Assembly: GCA_017610525.1 (NCBI GenBank)
Contig: JAFCBW010000085.1
Span: forward strand, 1-5,501
Origin: Candidatus Nanohalarchaeota archaeon
GTDB taxonomy: Archaea; EX4484-52; B79-G9
Length of the DNA: 5,501 nucleotides
Reading direction: 5' to 3'
Part shown: positions 5,402 through 5,501 of the stretch, one piece after another
Position numbering within the stretch: position 1 is the first letter of the stretch
Layout of the letters: each line of letters starts with the position of its first letter
Translations under genes and position numbers: made by a program
Notes under the pieces: generated by a model
Told to the model about the DNA's origin: nothing
Seen by the model: the letters and a program-made list of their open reading frames with translations, nothing else
Databases searched by the model: none

Positions 5402-5501
5402 CAAGAGAAGCAAATTCGCGATATCCAAAAGTTGTTAAAAGAGAAAAGCAGTAACATCCGACCAGATTGCAATTCTCACAATAATTTCTCCGATAGGATT
5501 A
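5402..5501. other. Right edge with no secure gene
   Basis: After the inverted repeats I find no convincing start, ribosome site or TATA box. One plus-strand frame, from 5396 to the window end, is stop-free and reads as a charged helix (QEKQIRDIQKLLKEK), but its only nearby ATG (5390) is followed at once by TGA. A short plus frame, 5398-5454 (18 codons), and a minus-strand tail ending at a TAA at 5435-5437 are also possible. A gene may begin or end here, but these 100 bases do not decide it. Confidence -1.

Noticed and set aside
5212..5454. Plus-strand frame of 80 codons overlapping the end of the TrmB-like gene
   Set aside because: Its first part is a shifted reading of the regulator's conserved C-terminus, and it crosses the terminator tracts. 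Only its last 18 codons lie outside, with no ribosome site.
1..5501. tRNA, rRNA, CRISPR arrays, insertion sequences or attachment sites
   Set aside because: No T-loop-like GGTTCGAATCC signature, no regularly spaced repeat array, no transposase motif and no long terminal inverted repeat were seen on either strand.

Overview
The window looks archaeal. All three complete genes belong to families or subfamilies typical of archaea: a site-2 membrane protease with an internal PDZ domain, an ATP-dependent DNA ligase of the archaeal replicative type, and a TrmB-family transcription regulator. A fourth, partial gene encodes a Yip1-domain membrane protein. The promoters fit this: T/A-rich TATA boxes stand about 27 bases upstream of apparently leaderless starts, and oligo-T tracts follow the stop codons. 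A DPANN-type or poorly sampled euryarchaeal lineage is plausible, but the sequence alone does not fix the taxon.

Layout, left to right. Bases 1-734 (minus strand) hold the 5' part of the Yip1-domain gene, which runs off the left edge. Bases 735-872 hold its TATA box and the probable terminator of the gene upstream of it. Bases 873-2234 (minus) encode the site-2 protease. Bases 2235-2354 are a short divergent promoter region. Bases 2355-4334 (plus) encode the DNA ligase. Bases 4335-4514 are an unusually elaborate leader with two near-identical TATA boxes and short upstream reading frames. Bases 4515-5321 (plus) encode the TrmB-like regulator. Bases 5322-5501 hold T-rich terminators, two small inverted repeats and no secure gene.

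The genes appear to be separately promoted rather than one operon. The protease and Yip1 genes share a strand, but the Yip1 gene has its own TATA box. The ligase and the TrmB gene also share a strand, but are separated by a terminator-like tract and two promoters. I see no evidence that the four genes form one pathway: two act in the membrane, one in DNA replication and repair, and one in transcription control.

The window is mostly ordinary housekeeping sequence and I did not find an obvious new defence or mobile system. The points most worth a second look are an insertion of roughly 95-100 residues in the DNA-binding domain of the ligase, a sharp reversal of synonymous codon choice between the divergently transcribed protease and ligase genes, and the tandem-promoter leader of the TrmB gene.
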